Shown: positions 1 through 5,193 of the stretch, in pieces | How the letters are laid out: every line of letters begins with the position of its first letter | Position numbering within the stretch: position 1 is the stretch's first letter | From: Alistipes sp. | Lineage (GTDB): Bacteria > Bacteroidota > Bacteroidia > Bacteroidales > Rikenellaceae | Reading direction: 5' to 3' | DNA: 6,353 nucleotides | Assembly (NCBI GenBank): GCA_017631135.1 | Contig: JAGBTW010000025.1 | Span: forward strand, 1-6,353 | The notes under the pieces: generated by a model | Seen by the model: only the letters and a program-made list of their open reading frames with translations | What the model was told of the DNA's origin: nothing | The model's database searches: none | Position numbers and translations under genes: made by a program

Positions 1-89
1 CCAAATATTTTGGTAACTTTTTTTTCTAACCAATTTTAAGAACCTCTGCTGCAACCCTCAAAGCATCGCTGTTTTTCTGATTGCGGGTG

Positions 90-120
90 CAAAGGTAGCG
101 CCTTTATTTTATTAACCAAA
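90..120 (-). promoter_or_regulatory. Strong leftward Bacteroidota-type promoter at the left edge
   Basis: Read on the minus strand, TTTG (117-120) is followed by a 19-nt spacer and TACCTTTG (90-97). Both boxes match the Bacteroidota consensus TTTG-N19-21-TAnnTTTG exactly. The DNA upstream (121-210) is rich in A/T tracts, as at strong promoters. Transcription would begin near position 83 and leave the window, with no open reading frame starting before the edge. A second TTTGG box on the same strand at 1-5 could be the -33 element of a second, tandem promoter. A long untranslated leader plus tandem promoters suggests a stable RNA operon (rRNA or tRNA) or another highly expressed gene to the left, but that is inference. 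Confidence 0.75.
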
Positions 121-363
121 CTTTTCGCACACTTTTTTTATGCCTTTTTTAGCAAGATTATACTACAATCCTATAACACAGCAAGTTACATGGAAAAGTT
201 TTTTTTTAGTGCACAATGACCTTATTATATTATATATAGGTATGGGAGTAACGCACCCTCCAAACTCTCGCAGTCGTGGTCAATTAAAACACTTCGAGGC
301 GAGGTGAAAAATGTTCCGAACGGCGTAAATTATAATACAAAAGTTACAATTTTAGCTCTTCGA
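121..363. other. Intergenic region with a GC-richer island, no convincing gene
   Basis: No credible protein gene of normal length was found here. Positions 121-241 are very AT-rich homopolymer-laden DNA. Positions about 242-335 are clearly GC-richer and contain an RNA hairpin: CACTTCG (290-296) pairs with CGAGGTG (300-306) around a 3-nt loop, with one G-U pair. A 21-codon ORF starts at ATG 242 and stops at TGA 305. The next frame then stays open from 303 for ten more codons to a TAA at about 333-335, as if one longer short ORF had suffered an indel. Whether this is a decayed short gene, a small RNA or a dispersed repeat cannot be told from this copy alone. Confidence 0.4.
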
Positions 364-395
364 TTTGGAAATTTCAAGCGTAATATATAACTTTG
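364..395 (+). promoter_or_regulatory. Promoter of the cysteine hydrolase gene
   Basis: TTTG (364-367), a 20-nt spacer and TAACTTTG (388-395) match the Bacteroidota sigma-factor consensus. The start of transcription would fall near 401, leaving an AT-rich 5' leader of about 55 nt before the ATG at 456. No recognisable Shine-Dalgarno sequence precedes that ATG, which is usual in this phylum. Confidence 0.8.
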
Positions 396-455
396 AATTA
401 GTTTTACCCGATGGTTAGAACGCTCTAAATATAGAATAAAATAATTATCGCAGTT

Positions 456-1007
456 ATGAAAAAGCTTAACAAACCAGCAATTTTGGTTGTTGACATGCTC
501 AACGACTTTGTTTATGGAGCCTTGACTTGCGAACGCGGCAAGGCTATTGTTCCTGCAACAGCGCAGCTACTCGACGCAGCGCGCAAGGCGGGCGTGCCAG
601 TAATCTTCTGCAACGATGCACACCGCAAGGGCATTGACCGCGAACTTCAGATTTGGGGAGACCACGCCATAGCGGGAACCGAGGGTGCGCAAGTGATACC
701 CGAACTCAACCTATCGAAGGGTGACTATGTAGTACCCAAGCGTCGCTATAGCGGCTTCTTCCAAACCGACCTCGACATTCTGCTTAAGGAGCTTAACGTG
801 CAGACTGTGGTGATGACGGGACTACATGCCCACATGTGCGTGCGCCACACCTCGGCAGATGCATATTGCCTTGGCTACGACGTTGTGGTGGCGAAGGAGG
901 CTACAGACTCGTTCACCGAGGAGGACTACATCTCGGGACTCGCCTACCTCAAGACTTGTTACGGCGCAGAGGCGTACACCAACGAAGAGCTCATAGCAAT
1001 GCTATAA
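456..1007 (+). CDS. Nicotinamidase-like cysteine hydrolase (isochorismatase family)
   Basis: This 183-residue cytoplasmic protein has the length and motifs of the isochorismatase/nicotinamidase family. The likely catalytic triad is Asp13 (in VVDMLNDF), Lys95 (VVPKRRYSGFF) and Cys128 (TGLHAHMCVRHTS). Asp54, His56 and His70 lie where nicotinamidases bind their metal ion, and the IWGDHAIAGTEG stretch around His70 is typical of the family. Nicotinamidases hydrolyse nicotinamide to nicotinate and ammonia for NAD salvage, while relatives hydrolyse other amides or isochorismate. The retained metal site favours a nicotinamidase-like amidase, but the substrate is not proven, so no gene symbol is given. 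The gene appears monocistronic, with its own promoter at 364-395 and a terminator at 1025-1055. The ATG at 456 starts just before the first beta strand. Confidence 0.9.
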   Translation: MKKLNKPAILVVDMLNDFVYGALTCERGKAIVPATAQLLDAARKAGVPVIFCNDAHRKGIDRELQIWGDHAIAGTEGAQVIPELNLSKGDYVVPKRRYSGFFQTDLDILLKELNVQTVVMTGLHAHMCVRHTSADAYCLGYDVVVAKEATDSFTEEDYISGLAYLKTCYGAEAYTNEELIAML

Positions 1008-1024
1008 TGCATTAACAATAAATA

Positions 1025-1055
1025 AAAACCGAGGCAGCACATCTGTCTCGGTTTT
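1025..1055. terminator. Bidirectional rho-independent terminator
   Basis: A 13-bp stem (1025-1037 with 1043-1055) closes a 5-nt loop (CACAT). Its core is CCGAG/CTCGG flanked by A4/T4 runs. On the plus strand the only imperfection is one G-U pair; on the minus strand that position becomes an A-C mismatch. It lies in the 63-bp gap between the converging hydrolase and radical SAM genes, so it probably serves both. Confidence 0.88.
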
Positions 1056-1070
1056 ATTATTTTATACATT

Positions 1071-2174
1071 CTATTTGAGCATGTTATAGTGGCAATACAT
1101 CAACTTACCTTTATCATCGCGCAAGTGCATACCTCCGCCACGACAAAACTCCCACACCTTGCAATCGGCACACTCATCGCACTTTGTCCACTCACGGTCG
1201 CGAAACGGCTTAAACCTGTTCTGCCACACATCCCAAAACCTATCTTTGTAGATGTTACCCTGGGTGTAGTTGCCACGCACACTTGTGCAGCCCGAAATAT
1301 CGCCATTGACACGGATGGATGCCACAGTGATGCCTGCAGTACACATATAGAAATTGTCGCGCACCTCAGTCTCATAACCACCAAGGAAGCCCTCACAGGC
1401 GTAGCTTAAGTTTATGCGAGACTCCTTGCGCGTCTTGCGTATAAACTCCATGAGTGTACGGAACTGCTCGGGGGCAAGATGTAGCGTCTCGTCGCGCTTG
1501 GCACGACCAGCGGGAAAGACCGAGAAGATGCGCCAGCGCGTGATGCCCTCCGATATAAGGAACTCCTTCCACTGGTCGAGCCTATCCATAATTGCGGGCG
1601 TAGCACATGTTATAACATCATAGGTAAGTCCCTTAATCTCACGGATGTATGCTATTGCTTGGCGCGCGCGCTCGAAGCTACTGGGGTTTTGGCGTATGTA
1701 GTTGTGTATATCCTCGAAGCCATCGAAGCTCACTGATACGGTGCGTAGTCCCGCAGCAACGAGTGAGCGCAGACGCTCGCGCGTGAGACCCATGCCATTT
1801 GTCACCATGCCCCACATATATCCGCGCTTGGTGACCTCGCGACCAGCCTCCTCGAGATCCTTGCGCACCAAGACCTCGCCGCCCGAGAAGATGATGAGCA
1901 CCTTCGCGGGGTCGACGTTGGGTGTGACCTCCTCGTCGAGCACCTTCAAGAAGTCTGCGAGTGGCATATCCTGCTCCGATACATCCACACGGCAATCGCT
2001 ACCGCAATGACGACACTTCAAATTACAACGAAGCGTACACTCCCAAAAGAGTGTACGCAACTCGTGGCGCTCCACAACACCATCATAGAGCCCTTTGAAG
2101 AGCTTAAGACCCAGGTGTTTGCGGATACCTAAACGTTTTCCTTTCACTTGCAAAAGGTATTTCTTTAGACGCAA
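1071..2174 (-). CDS. Radical SAM/SPASM enzyme of a Bacteroidota rSAM/lipoprotein pair
   Basis: This 367-residue protein carries the radical SAM signature CNLKCRHC (Cys50, Cys54, Cys57), which binds a 4Fe-4S cluster and S-adenosylmethionine, with extra cysteines at 46 and 61. The SAM-binding SGGE motif is at 97-100. The C-terminal part resembles a SPASM domain: Cys278, then G291-X4-C296, then Cys332/335/338/344 and Cys361. In the usual CX2CX5CX3C pattern (335, 338, 344) the last cysteine is Gly348. Such enzymes usually modify peptides in the cytoplasm. The start is TTG at 2174: an in-frame stop lies just upstream, there is no ATG near the N-terminus, and the next Met is residue 70, past the cluster. 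It begins 8 nt after the lipoprotein stop, so translation is probably coupled. From memory it matches the TIGR04133-type family; the substrate is presumed to be the lipoprotein. Confidence 0.88.
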   Translation of the reverse strand: MRLKKYLLQVKGKRLGIRKHLGLKLFKGLYDGVVERHELRTLFWECTLRCNLKCRHCGSDCRVDVSEQDMPLADFLKVLDEEVTPNVDPAKVLIIFSGGEVLVRKDLEEAGREVTKRGYMWGMVTNGMGLTRERLRSLVAAGLRTVSVSFDGFEDIHNYIRQNPSSFERARQAIAYIREIKGLTYDVITCATPAIMDRLDQWKEFLISEGITRWRIFSVFPAGRAKRDETLHLAPEQFRTLMEFIRKTRKESRINLSYACEGFLGGYETEVRDNFYMCTAGITVASIRVNGDISGCTSVRGNYTQGNIYKDRFWDVWQNRFKPFRDREWTKCDECADCKVWEFCRGGGMHLRDDKGKLMYCHYNMLK

Positions 2175-2182
2175 TAAATGTG

Positions 2183-2503
2183 TTATTCAGCCTTCTCCGA
2201 AGCCTTGAGCTCCTCGATAAGCTTTGCTGCTTCCTCCTCTGAAATGGGGTGCACAACACGACCATCCTCGAAGGGTACACCCTCCTCTTTTGCCTCGATC
2301 GCACTCTCCTCCTCAACGGGGCGCACAACCTCTCCATCGGGGAATGGCACGCCGTACATAAGCATGATGCGTGGGTCGTCCATCTGATTCTCCGTCTCTG
2401 TAGGCTTGGGATCCTCACCCTTCTTCGCCCTCTTTGTGCTACAGCATGCTGCAGTCGAGAGACCGAGCATAGCGAGGATAGCTATCTTCCATTTTGCATT
2501 CAT
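2183..2503 (-). CDS. Small putative lipoprotein, partner of the radical SAM enzyme
   Basis: This 106-residue protein starts with a short basic N-terminus and a hydrophobic segment (7-19) ending LSTAAC, a plausible lipobox with Cys20 as the lipidated residue. Thr at -3 is atypical, and Cys21 follows directly. Residues 22-45 are polar and probably disordered. Two copies of GVPFxDGxVVxP follow (51-63 and 75-87), the first preceded by MY. The tail (88-106) is an acidic, Glu/Lys-rich probable helix. After Sec export it would be anchored in a membrane, facing the periplasm or the cell surface. It is the first gene of an operon with the radical SAM enzyme and has its own promoter (2531-2562). An AGGA lies a few bases before the ATG. 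The likely role is substrate of the enzyme, by analogy with the known rSAM/lipoprotein pairs; its function is unknown. Confidence 0.82.
   Translation of the reverse strand: MNAKWKIAILAMLGLSTAACCSTKRAKKGEDPKPTETENQMDDPRIMLMYGVPFPDGEVVRPVEEESAIEAKEEGVPFEDGRVVHPISEEEAAKLIEELKASEKAE
2243..2353 (-). repeat. Internal duplication GVPFxDGxVVxP in the lipoprotein
   Basis: Codons 51-63 (2315-2353) and 75-87 (2243-2281) encode two copies of a 13-residue unit. Nine of the 13 residues are identical, at a spacing of 24 residues. By eye the DNA copies match at 27 of 39 bases, and four of the eight differing codons are synonymous. That is what selection on the peptide would leave after an old duplication. 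Confidence 0.8.
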
Positions 2504-2530
2504 AGTCCTGTGGTTTATATTATTTCAGTA

Positions 2531-2562
2531 CAAATGTATGAATTTTTTTGGTATTCTACAAA
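2531..2562 (-). promoter_or_regulatory. Promoter of the lipoprotein/radical SAM operon
   Basis: On the minus strand TTTG (2559-2562), a 20-nt spacer and TACATTTG (2531-2538) match the Bacteroidota consensus exactly. Transcription would start near 2524, giving a leader of only about 20 nt before the lipoprotein ATG at 2503. No separate promoter is visible in the 8-nt gap before the radical SAM gene, so both genes should share this transcript. Confidence 0.8.
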
Positions 2563-2589
2563 TTTAACGCACTTTTTTACCATTTTGGT

Positions 2590-2620
2590 ATTGACGCGTG
2601 TGATAAATTTAGTAACTTTG
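2590..2620 (+). promoter_or_regulatory. Promoter of the cold-shock-domain gene
   Basis: TAACTTTG (2613-2620) is an exact -7 box. The best -33 candidate at correct spacing is ATTG (2590-2593, 19 nt), one mismatch from TTTG; the perfect TTTG at 2584-2587 is 25 nt away, too far. The start of transcription would be about 2626, which bears on the choice of start codon downstream. Confidence 0.6.
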
Positions 2621-2647
2621 TTCAATGAAATGAACATCTCTCTACAC

Positions 2648-2890
2648 ATGACTGGGCGAGTAAAATGGTTTGACGATAAACGAGGCTACGGCTTTATCAC
2701 CACCGACGAGGGGGTGGATGTCTATGTCCACTATACAGCCATTGTGACCGATGGCTACCGCACACTCAAGCACAATTGGCGCACGTCGTTCGATGTTGTA
2801 ACCACAGAGGATGGTCGCACCGAGGCACGCAATGTCGTCGTGCTACCCAAGATTGACACACGCAAGGAGTCGAAGCGACACAAGCGTTAA
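2648..2890 (+). CDS. Cold-shock-domain RNA/DNA-binding protein
   Basis: This 80-residue protein is a single cold-shock domain (CspA-like five-stranded barrel), binding single-stranded RNA or DNA in the cytoplasm. It shows the family start MTGRVKWF (1-8), an RNP1-like RGYGFI (12-17, normally KGFGFI), an RNP2-like VYVHYTAI (25-32) and a closing SFDVV...ARNVVVL (47-66). The tail (67-80) is strongly basic, ending KESKRHKR, longer and more charged than in minimal Csp proteins. I chose ATG 2648 because it matches the family N-terminus and leaves a leader of about 20 nt. The in-frame ATG at 2630 would lie only a few bases after the predicted transcription start and add six residues. The frame stays open upstream to 2249, but that part antisenses the lipoprotein gene and has no domain. 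The gene is divergent from the lipoprotein operon. Its targets are unknown. Confidence 0.88.
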   Translation: MTGRVKWFDDKRGYGFITTDEGVDVYVHYTAIVTDGYRTLKHNWRTSFDVVTTEDGRTEARNVVVLPKIDTRKESKRHKR

Positions 2891-2893
2891 AAA

Positions 2894-3006
2894 GGGTCTA
2901 AAAGGGTACAAGGGTCTAAAGAGGTCTAAAAGGGTATAAAGGGTTCTAAAGTGGTTTGGAAAAATTACCCTTCAGAACCCTTCAGAACCCTTCAGAACCC
3001 TTCGAA
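2894..3006. repeat. 10-bp-period tandem and inverted repeat array
   Basis: The left arm (2894-2951) is a degenerate tandem array of 8-11-bp units of the type GGGTCTAAAA or GGGTTCTAAAG, about six copies. The right arm (2968-3006) holds three perfect CCCTTCAGAA units and a fourth, diverged one. The right-arm unit is nearly the reverse complement of the left-arm unit (GGGTTCTGAA against GGGTTCTAAA), so the arms can fold back in several registers. The array fills most of the 156-bp gap between the converging cold-shock and rnhB genes. The degenerate arm and the perfect arm suggest that the right arm expanded more recently. Confidence 0.85.
2941..2980 (-). terminator. Probable terminator hairpin within the repeat array
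   Basis: The innermost pairing of the array joins 2970-2980 with 2941-2951. As minus-strand RNA this is 11 continuous base pairs (GGGTTCTGAAG with CTTTAGAACCC) including one G-U; on the plus strand that position is an A-C mismatch. The loop is about 18 nt, with a nested GGT/ACC. On the minus strand further C/T-rich units and a T5 run (2889-2893 region) follow. It should end the nucleotidase-rnhB transcript, and perhaps also the cold-shock transcript. Confidence 0.55.
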
Positions 3007-3046
3007 TTCGTTAGCGACAGTAGATGCGCTATTATCATAACAAATT

Positions 3047-3643
3047 TTAGAACAACTCCAACTGCTCGGGTGAGATGTTAAACGTCTTGCGATGGTATGG
3101 CGAGAGACCATGCTCCCTCACCGCAAGCCTATGCTCACGCGTGGGGTAGCCCTTGTTTTTTGCCCAGCCATACATGGGATACTCCTCGGCTATGCGCATC
3201 ATATACTCGTCACGATGGGTCTTGGCAAGCACAGATGCCGCAGCGATATTAGCATATTTACCATCGCCCTTAACAATTGTGCGCCAGGGCGTTGCGAGGT
3301 CGGTATGAAAGCGGTTACCATCGATAACGATATACTCGGGAGCGGTCTCGAGTGCCTTAAGAGCTATATTCATTCCCTCGATTGAGGCGTGCAGAATATT
3401 TATTTGGTCTATGCGCTCGGCAGTCACTTCGGCAACATGCCATGCGAGGGCCTCGCGCTCAATTATTTCGCGCAGCTGGTTGCGTCTACGCTCGGTCATC
3501 TGCTTCGAGTCGTTGAGTAGCGGATGGTGAAAGTCGGGCGGAAGGATTACCGCAGCGGCAAATACCGAGCCCGCAAGGCAACCGCGTCCCGCCTCGTCAC
3601 ACCCCGCCTCTATTAGCTCGCGCTGAAAGGTCGTCTCCAACAT
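3047..3643 (-). CDS. rnhB: Ribonuclease HII
   Basis: This 198-residue cytoplasmic enzyme cuts the RNA strand of RNA/DNA hybrids and removes ribonucleotides built into DNA, using two metal ions. The four acidic active-site residues are visible: Asp16 and Glu17 in AGCDEAGRG, Asp108 in VIDGN, and Asp127 in VKGDGKYANIAAASVLAKTHRD. The GYPTREH motif (165-171), which carries the conserved tyrosine that helps recognise the RNA-DNA junction, and a typical HRKTF near the C-terminus are also present. The length is normal for the family. The ATG at 3643 is 5 nt after the stop of the nucleotidase gene, whose purine-rich end can act as the ribosome binding site, so it is the second gene of that operon. 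Nothing appears truncated or unusual. Confidence 0.96.
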   Translation of the reverse strand: MLETTFQRELIEAGCDEAGRGCLAGSVFAAAVILPPDFHHPLLNDSKQMTERRRNQLREIIEREALAWHVAEVTAERIDQINILHASIEGMNIALKALETAPEYIVIDGNRFHTDLATPWRTIVKGDGKYANIAAASVLAKTHRDEYMMRIAEEYPMYGWAKNKGYPTREHRLAVREHGLSPYHRKTFNISPEQLELF

Positions 3644-3648
3644 AATCG

Positions 3649-5115
3649 CTACTCTTTTACTTCGACCTGGTATCGGTTGTTATCGGGCGTATATCCCGCC
3701 TCGCCAAAGGAGCGTATCTCGCGGAGCATAGCCTCGCGCACGGTGACATCGGTAGGCTTGAGGCAGCGCGTCAAGACATCCTTATCGAGGTAGTTTTCAG
3801 CGATATAGTTGCATAGCGCCACGCGATATTTACGAGGCTTCAAATCGAAGCGTACATCCACTGCATCGGGCTGATTTTCAGGCTCTGTGCCGAGCACAAT
3901 CTCGTATGGCACGTTCGAGCAAAAGTAGACAAAGTGAGACTCCTTATCGGGCTTCTCCGCCGTGCCACTATTGTACTTATCGAGGACAAAATCGCGCATC
4001 TCATTCACGCTCATTTCGCCTATGTAAACAGTCGAAACAAAGGGGTCGTTATTGAGTATATCCACACGCTTCACATCGCCCTCCTTAATCTCCGATAGGC
4101 GCACACCGCCATAGTGATAGAATACCACCTCGGGCACAAAACCATCGGCATAGGAGTAGTTCTTGAGCGCCGAGCAGGTGAAGTTGGCAATGCCATCCTT
4201 CGTTGCGTGTGAATTGGCATGCGCCTCGACGGTATTAAGCTCGGGATCACGCGCCTTTATATCGTCAACAAACGCTCTAACGGTCTCATCCTCTGCATAG
4301 TCTGCAGTTGCTATTTGTGTATATGAAACACTCATTATCTCACCCTTTTCTACCTCAATGTCTGCAACCGTGACGTAGCGAATATCCTTGCGGTTTTGAC
4401 TTATGTGCACACCGTTAGTAGGCTCGCACACCGTGTCGTGGCTATGACCACTCACTATCCAATCGCAACGTGGCTGCATCTGGGCAAGGCGGCAATCGAT
4501 GGAGTATCCCATGTGCGACAGAAGCACCACAAAATCGACACCCTCCGCCGCGCTACCACACACCTCGTAAGCGGTAGTGCAGTCGTCCGTAAAGCTGAAA
4601 TGCTCATACGAGCTATCGCCACCCATGGGTCTACCCTTGAAGTCCGTTGCCACAACTCCCGCAAACATAATATCCACATCATCAACTGTTAGCGTTGTGG
4701 TTGGCTTAATCTTTGAGCCACCTTTGAGGTCTGTCATATTGGCACATACCCACTCGAACTCCGACGCTTCGACCATGGCGTTGAGCACCTTGTGACCCTT
4801 GTCAAACTCATGGTTTCCGAGTGTCACGACATCGTAGCCCACGCTGTTCATAAGCTCAATCATAGGTATGCCTGGCTCGGTATCATCATCTACATAGGCG
4901 TTGCCTGTAACCCTGTCGCCCGCATCAACAAGCAATACTTCGCCCTTTGCCTCAAACTCCTTGACGAGTGTTGCAAGGCGCGGCATAGCCTCGATGTTGG
5001 CATGCATATCGTTTGTCGAGATTATGTAAATATGACTACGCTCGGAGCTCTTCTGCTCGGCACATGCAACCATGGCAAGAAGCGCAAATGAGAGAAAAAA
5101 TAGGATTTTTCGCAT
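3649..5115 (-). CDS. Periplasmic 5'-nucleotidase/metallophosphatase lipoprotein
   Basis: This 488-residue protein has a hydrophobic leader ending AMVAC with a probable lipidated Cys18 (Met at -3 is atypical). The N-terminal calcineurin-like metallophosphatase domain (about 27-270) has the dimetal motifs NDMH (Asp36, His38), DAGD (Asp64, Asp67), GNHEFD (Asn101, His102), SHMG (His201) and GHSH (His224, His226). A C-terminal 5'-nucleotidase domain (about 295-470) follows, with YHYGGVR (334-339) and NNDPFVSTVYIGEM. The family hydrolyses nucleoside monophosphates, or UDP-sugars and cyclic nucleotides, outside the cytoplasm, releasing nucleosides for salvage. In UshA-like enzymes the glycines are preceded by Asn (NGGG); here that position is not Asn, so the exact substrate is open. 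In Bacteroidota the two domains are sometimes encoded separately, but here they are fused. It is the first gene of an operon with rnhB and is divergent from the nucleoside kinase. Confidence 0.88.
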   Translation of the reverse strand: MRKILFFLSFALLAMVACAEQKSSERSHIYIISTNDMHANIEAMPRLATLVKEFEAKGEVLLVDAGDRVTGNAYVDDDTEPGIPMIELMNSVGYDVVTLGNHEFDKGHKVLNAMVEASEFEWVCANMTDLKGGSKIKPTTTLTVDDVDIMFAGVVATDFKGRPMGGDSSYEHFSFTDDCTTAYEVCGSAAEGVDFVVLLSHMGYSIDCRLAQMQPRCDWIVSGHSHDTVCEPTNGVHISQNRKDIRYVTVADIEVEKGEIMSVSYTQIATADYAEDETVRAFVDDIKARDPELNTVEAHANSHATKDGIANFTCSALKNYSYADGFVPEVVFYHYGGVRLSEIKEGDVKRVDILNNDPFVSTVYIGEMSVNEMRDFVLDKYNSGTAEKPDKESHFVYFCSNVPYEIVLGTEPENQPDAVDVRFDLKPRKYRVALCNYIAENYLDKDVLTRCLKPTDVTVREAMLREIRSFGEAGYTPDNNRYQVEVKE

Positions 5116-5137
5116 AAGTTGTTACGTTTTATTGCTA

Positions 5138-5145
5138 CAAAATTA
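5138..5145 (-). promoter_or_regulatory. -7 box for the nucleotidase-rnhB operon
   Basis: On the minus strand TAATTTTG (5138-5145) matches TAnnTTTG. No good TTTG lies 19-21 nt upstream, so the -33 element is weak or absent. Transcription would start near 5131 and reach the ATG at 5115 after a leader of about 15 nt. It lies within 20 bp of the -7 box of the opposing gene. Confidence 0.5.
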
Positions 5146-5156
5146 TAAAAAATTAC

Positions 5157-5190
5157 TATCTTTACACTCGAATTAATTAAAAAGAGGTAG
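5157..5190 (+). promoter_or_regulatory. -7 box and ribosome binding site of the nucleoside kinase gene
   Basis: TATCTTTA (5157-5164) is one mismatch from TAnnTTTG; ATTG at 5131-5134 is a poor -33 candidate at 22 nt. An AGAGG (5183-5187) sits 6 nt before the ATG at 5194. This is a real Shine-Dalgarno sequence, unlike the leaders of the other genes here, and it fixes the start. Confidence 0.5.
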
Positions 5191-5193
5191 AAA

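Noticed and set aside
1..455. tRNA or transposon remnant in the left intergenic region
   Set aside because: No cloverleaf, terminal inverted repeats, target duplication or transposase motif is visible on either strand.
1089..1409. 106-residue plus-strand ORF inside the radical SAM gene
   Set aside because: It overlaps the SPASM-encoding region on the other strand, so it is a by-product of its codon use, with no promoter or domain.
2104..2418. 104-residue minus-strand ORF bridging the lipoprotein and radical SAM genes
   Set aside because: It is out of frame with two genes that have clear motifs; its Arg/Ser-rich composition is typical of a shadow frame.
2584..2620. Perfect TTTG (2584-2587) as the -33 box of the cold-shock promoter
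   Set aside because: The spacer to the -7 box would be 25 nt, outside the 19-21 nt range; the imperfect ATTG at 2590 is better placed.
2249..2647. Upstream extension of the cold-shock frame to a 213-residue protein
   Set aside because: It runs antisense through the lipoprotein gene and across both divergent promoters and has no domain; the cold-shock fold begins at 2648.
2894..3006. CRISPR array
   Set aside because: The units are about 10 bp with no unique spacers, and the arms are inverted; no cas genes are present.
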